A program made the position numbers and the translations under genes. The notes below the pieces were generated by a model. That model did no database searches, was not told the origin of the DNA, and was given only the letters and a program-made list of their open reading frames with translations. From Herminiimonas fonticola (GTDB lineage Bacteria; Pseudomonadota; Gammaproteobacteria; Burkholderiales; Burkholderiaceae_D), in contig NZ_PTLZ01000005.1 in assembly GCF_003293745.1 (NCBI RefSeq), forward strand, positions 62,001 to 126,000: a stretch of DNA of 64,000 bases, written 5' to 3'. Positions 61,722 to 64,000 of this stretch are shown in pieces. Numbering within the stretch: position 1 is the stretch's first letter; every line of letters starts with the position of its first letter.

Positions 61722-63458
61722 ATGAAGCCAGTCCGCCTTCCCGCCTCCGCAACGCACGCTCTCCCGCGCTGGGCGTTGTTCGCACTCTGCCTGTTATATA
61801 TCCTGCCCGGCCTGATCGGTCGCGATCCGTGGAAACCGGATGATGCTGCAGGGTTCGGCATCATGTGGACTATGGCCAACGGCTCATTGGTCGATTGGTT
61901 GTCACCGCACATCGTCGGCTTGGCTATGCCGGATGAAGGACCGCTGGCATTCTGGCTGGGTGCCATCTGCATCAAATTATTCGGCTGGCTGCTCGGCGAT
62001 CCACTCGCTGCCCGCATCGCTCCTATCTGCTTTTTCCTGCTCGGCTCGATGTCGGTCTGGTACACCACCTACCTGCTCGGCCGCAGGCCGGAAGCACAAC
62101 CGCTGAAGTTGGCTTTCGGCGGCCAACCTGAACCACGCGACTTTGGACGCACACTGGCTGACGGCGCGCTGCTGATTTATCTAGGTTGCCTGGGCTTGCT
62201 GGTACACAGCCACGGCACCACGTCCGAAGCTTTGCAGGTTTCGCTGGTCGCATTCTCTCTCTACACCGCCACACGACTGTTTGAATCGCACTCCACCAGA
62301 AGTGCCATCGCGTTCGGCCTGGTACTGGGCTTGTTAGTACTGTCGCGCGGCTGGATCGTACCGCTTGCAATCTGGCTGGGCGTCGTTGCACTGGCTACTG
62401 CGCACGAACGTGCCGTATTACTGCGCTTGGTGCTGATCGTATTACCGCTGGCAGCATTGCCGGCAGGCTTGTGGGTATTCGTGAACCATCAGCTTCAACC
62501 GTTCGGCACTACGCCGACCGAAGCATGGATGGCATGGAATTATCGTCAGATCGGTGTGCCGACCTTGTCGACACTGCAGTATTTTTTCAAAAACGCGATC
62601 TGGTTTGCATGGCCCGCATGGCCGTTTGCAATCTGGGCCGTCTACGCATGGCGTCGTCAACATGAAGCGCTACACATTACCTTGCCGCTCACGTTTTTCG
62701 GCACACTGGTTCTGCTCGCATTCCTGAATCCGCGTGGTGAAGAAGCGATTTTGCTGCCACTGCTGCCTATGCTGGCCATTCTCGCTGCATTCGGCTTGCC
62801 AACGATGAAGCGTGGTGCCATCAATGCAGTCGACTGGTTCTCGGTCATGATGCTGAGCACCTGCGCGACCTTCATATGGCTAGGCTGGATCGCCAAGCAA
62901 ACTGGCTGGCCGGCACAGATTGCAAAAAACGCATTCAAGATCGCACCTGGCTTCAAACCCGAATTCAGCCTGATCACTTTTTTGATTGCCGCCGCCGCAT
63001 CGGCCGGATGGATCTGGATTGTGTACTGGCGCATCTCGCGCCGCCCATCTGTATTGTGGCGCGCAGTAGTTTTGTCATCCGGCGGCATCATCCTGTGCTG
63101 GTTGTTACTGATGACACTGTGGCTGCCATGGGGTAATTACATCAAGAGCTATGCAAGTGTTGCAAAACAAGTTGACGTCGTACTGCCGACAGTCAAACGT
63201 TGTGTCGCAACCAATTTAGGCCCATCGCAACGCGCGTCGTTTGCTTACTTCGGACAAATCCAGTTTTCGCAATTTGGCGACAAGAACTGCGATTACCTGT
63301 TATTGCAAGATAACCATCGCGGCAACGACAGCACACCTAACCTGACGCGCTACAACCAGCAATGGAAACTGATCTGGCAAGGCCGACGCCCTGCTGACAG
63401 GGAAGAACGCTTCCGCCTTTATCGACGCGTCTATTCAACGCAAACAGAGCAGGAATGA
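61722..63458 (+). CDS. GT-C glycosyltransferase (ArnT/PMT-like)
   Basis: 578 residues, about 12 membrane spans with a C-terminal soluble region (residues about 480-578). N-terminal LPGLIGRDPWKPDDAAGFGI holds the Asp-containing motif expected of polyprenyl-phosphate-dependent transferases such as ArnT. Other features: FNPRGEEAILLPLLPMLAIL-like segment AFLNPRGEEAILLPLLPMLA. Acceptor and sugar unknown; it is not next to arn or eps genes. No ribosome site stands out beyond CTCCTTC before the ATG. Confidence 0.82.
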   Translation: MKPVRLPASATHALPRWALFALCLLYILPGLIGRDPWKPDDAAGFGIMWTMANGSLVDWLSPHIVGLAMPDEGPLAFWLGAICIKLFGWLLGDPLAARIAPICFFLLGSMSVWYTTYLLGRRPEAQPLKLAFGGQPEPRDFGRTLADGALLIYLGCLGLLVHSHGTTSEALQVSLVAFSLYTATRLFESHSTRSAIAFGLVLGLLVLSRGWIVPLAIWLGVVALATAHERAVLLRLVLIVLPLAALPAGLWVFVNHQLQPFGTTPTEAWMAWNYRQIGVPTLSTLQYFFKNAIWFAWPAWPFAIWAVYAWRRQHEALHITLPLTFFGTLVLLAFLNPRGEEAILLPLLPMLAILAAFGLPTMKRGAINAVDWFSVMMLSTCATFIWLGWIAKQTGWPAQIAKNAFKIAPGFKPEFSLITFLIAAAASAGWIWIVYWRISRRPSVLWRAVVLSSGGIILCWLLLMTLWLPWGNYIKSYASVAKQVDVVLPTVKRCVATNLGPSQRASFAYFGQIQFSQFGDKNCDYLLLQDNHRGNDSTPNLTRYNQQWKLIWQGRRPADREERFRLYRRVYSTQTEQE

Positions 63459-63558
63459 CCTACTGCCATTAGTGATGGCAAGTCATGGCTGAAGTAGAAA
63501 TAAGGCGGATGGTCTGACAATAATGCAGGCCCATTTCATCAACCAAGCAAGATGGGCC

Positions 63559-63587
63559 TTGCTCAAATCAGCAAAATCACGCATAAT
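63559..63587 (+). promoter_or_regulatory. tRNA-Leu promoter
   Basis: TTGCTC (63559-63564), 17-base spacer, CATAAT (63582-63587). The start would be near 63594, just before the tRNA. Confidence 0.6.
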
Positions 63588-63601
63588 GCTCAGCTTGCGT
63601 T

Positions 63602-63686
63602 GCCGAGATGGCGGAACAGGTAGACGCACGGGACTCAAAATCCCGCGCCGCAAGGCGTGCCGGTTCGATTCCGGCTCTCGGCACCA
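63602..63686 (+). tRNA. tRNA-Leu (anticodon CAA)
   Basis: 85 bases including the encoded CCA. Acceptor stem GCCGAGA pairs with TCTCGGC; anticodon loop CTCAAAA gives CAA; T-loop GTTCGATTC; a long variable arm (GCGCCGCAAGGCGT) fits class II leucine tRNA. Confidence 0.95.
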
Positions 63687-63714
63687 GTCAGACATGCAGT
63701 AAGCTTCAAAACAG

Positions 63715-63751
63715 AAACCCGTATTTAGCCTAGCGCTGATACGGGTTTTTT
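63715..63751 (+). terminator. Terminator downstream of tRNA-Leu
   Basis: AAACCCGTAT and ATACGGGTTT form a 10-bp stem with a 14-base loop, followed by T's. It may also serve the leftward EAL gene. Confidence 0.85.
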
Positions 63752-63811
63752 GTTGTTTCAGACAAATTGAAACGTCTGAATTTCTTACCTTAAAACAGCG
63801 CTGTCGCTACT

Positions 63812-64000
63812 TCACGCTTTTTCTTGTATGAGAAACTGAGCCAACTCATTAATCGGCATAGCCTTGGCGAAGAGCCAGCCTTGTGCGTACTGAACGCCTC
63901 TTTCGCGCAAGAACTCTGCCTGCATTTCAGTTTCAACGCCTTCTGCAATCATTTTAATATCCAGCGATTTTGCCATTTCTATGATGTGCAATACGACGGT
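63812..64000 (-). CDS. EAL-domain protein, C-terminal end only
   Basis: 63 codons are visible; the start lies right of the window. The reading is [52 protein letters not shown], which is the end of an EAL domain (the AEGVET motif and the QG-x-x-F loop). EAL domains hydrolyse cyclic di-GMP. The rest of the protein (possibly sensor or GGDEF parts) is not seen. It could bear on exopolysaccharide control, which is only inference. Confidence 0.9.
   Translation of the reverse strand, partial: TVVLHIIEMAKSLDIKMIAEGVETEMQAEFLRERGVQYAQGWLFAKAMPINELAQFLIQEKA

Noticed and set aside
63602-64000. tRNA-Leu considered as an integration site for a mobile element
   Set aside because: No integrase, no direct-repeat copy of the tRNA 3' end and no foreign-looking genes were seen in the remaining 300 bases.

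Overview
The window looks like a chromosomal segment of a betaproteobacterium of the order Burkholderiales, most like the Oxalobacteraceae (Herminiimonas/Janthinobacterium type). This is inferred from gene order and protein character: holC followed by a proline-rich partner, a short Trp-rich membrane protein, the zapB-like/zapA/6S RNA/EVE-domain string, and an eps locus with EpsB/E/F/G/L-type proteins. Coding density is high, many genes overlap by 1-11 bases, and GC content is moderate. I see no phage, insertion sequence, integrase or CRISPR array.

Left part (1-27165) is mostly metabolism. It holds the end-truncated aceE, folD-prlC, a secreted glutaredoxin-like protein, holC with its partner, and dadA facing an Lrp-type regulator with a branched-chain amino-acid binding protein beyond. 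A long leftward unit (18877 to 10713) follows: periplasmic binding protein, LivH, LivM, LivG, LivF, an amidase, an M20-type N-carbamoyl/ureido hydrolase and a cupin-type XRE regulator. It looks like an uptake-and-deamidation pathway for a nitrogen compound and is headed by two inverted-repeat operator candidates. Next come a small cytochrome c, several small proteins, bluB, a periplasmic asparaginase, ilvD divergent from a LysR regulator with a near-perfect operator between them, lgt and a PAP2 phosphatase.

The centre (27182-50052) is a roughly 23 kb leftward exopolysaccharide locus of 19 genes. It starts with EpsL (outer-membrane barrel), EpsB (initiating sugar-phosphate transferase), EpsE (export pore), EpsF (Wzz-like) and EpsG (BY-kinase-like). 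It continues with a pyruvyltransferase, glycosyltransferases, a polymerase/ligase, acyl- and acetyltransferases, a secreted protein of unknown function, a WecG/TagA glycosyltransferase fused to a STAS domain, galE, two sugar nucleotidyltransferases, a QueC-like PP-loop protein and a Wzx flippase. It is preceded by about 740 bases of AT-rich non-coding DNA. This locus holds the most unusual features: the PP-loop enzyme, the STAS fusion, the unknown secreted protein, and a 15-base tandem repeat that forms a tiny repeat-encoded ORF between epsG and the pyruvyltransferase gene.

The right part (50797-64000) is housekeeping: an EVE-domain protein, 6S RNA, zapA and a zapB-like gene (whose promoter suggests a leaderless mRNA), an AddAB-type helicase-nuclease pair, trxA, rho, a TRIC-family membrane protein, a zinc-independent L31 protein (rpmE2), a GT-C-type glycosyltransferase, tRNA-Leu(CAA) and the C-terminal end of an EAL-domain protein cut by the window edge.
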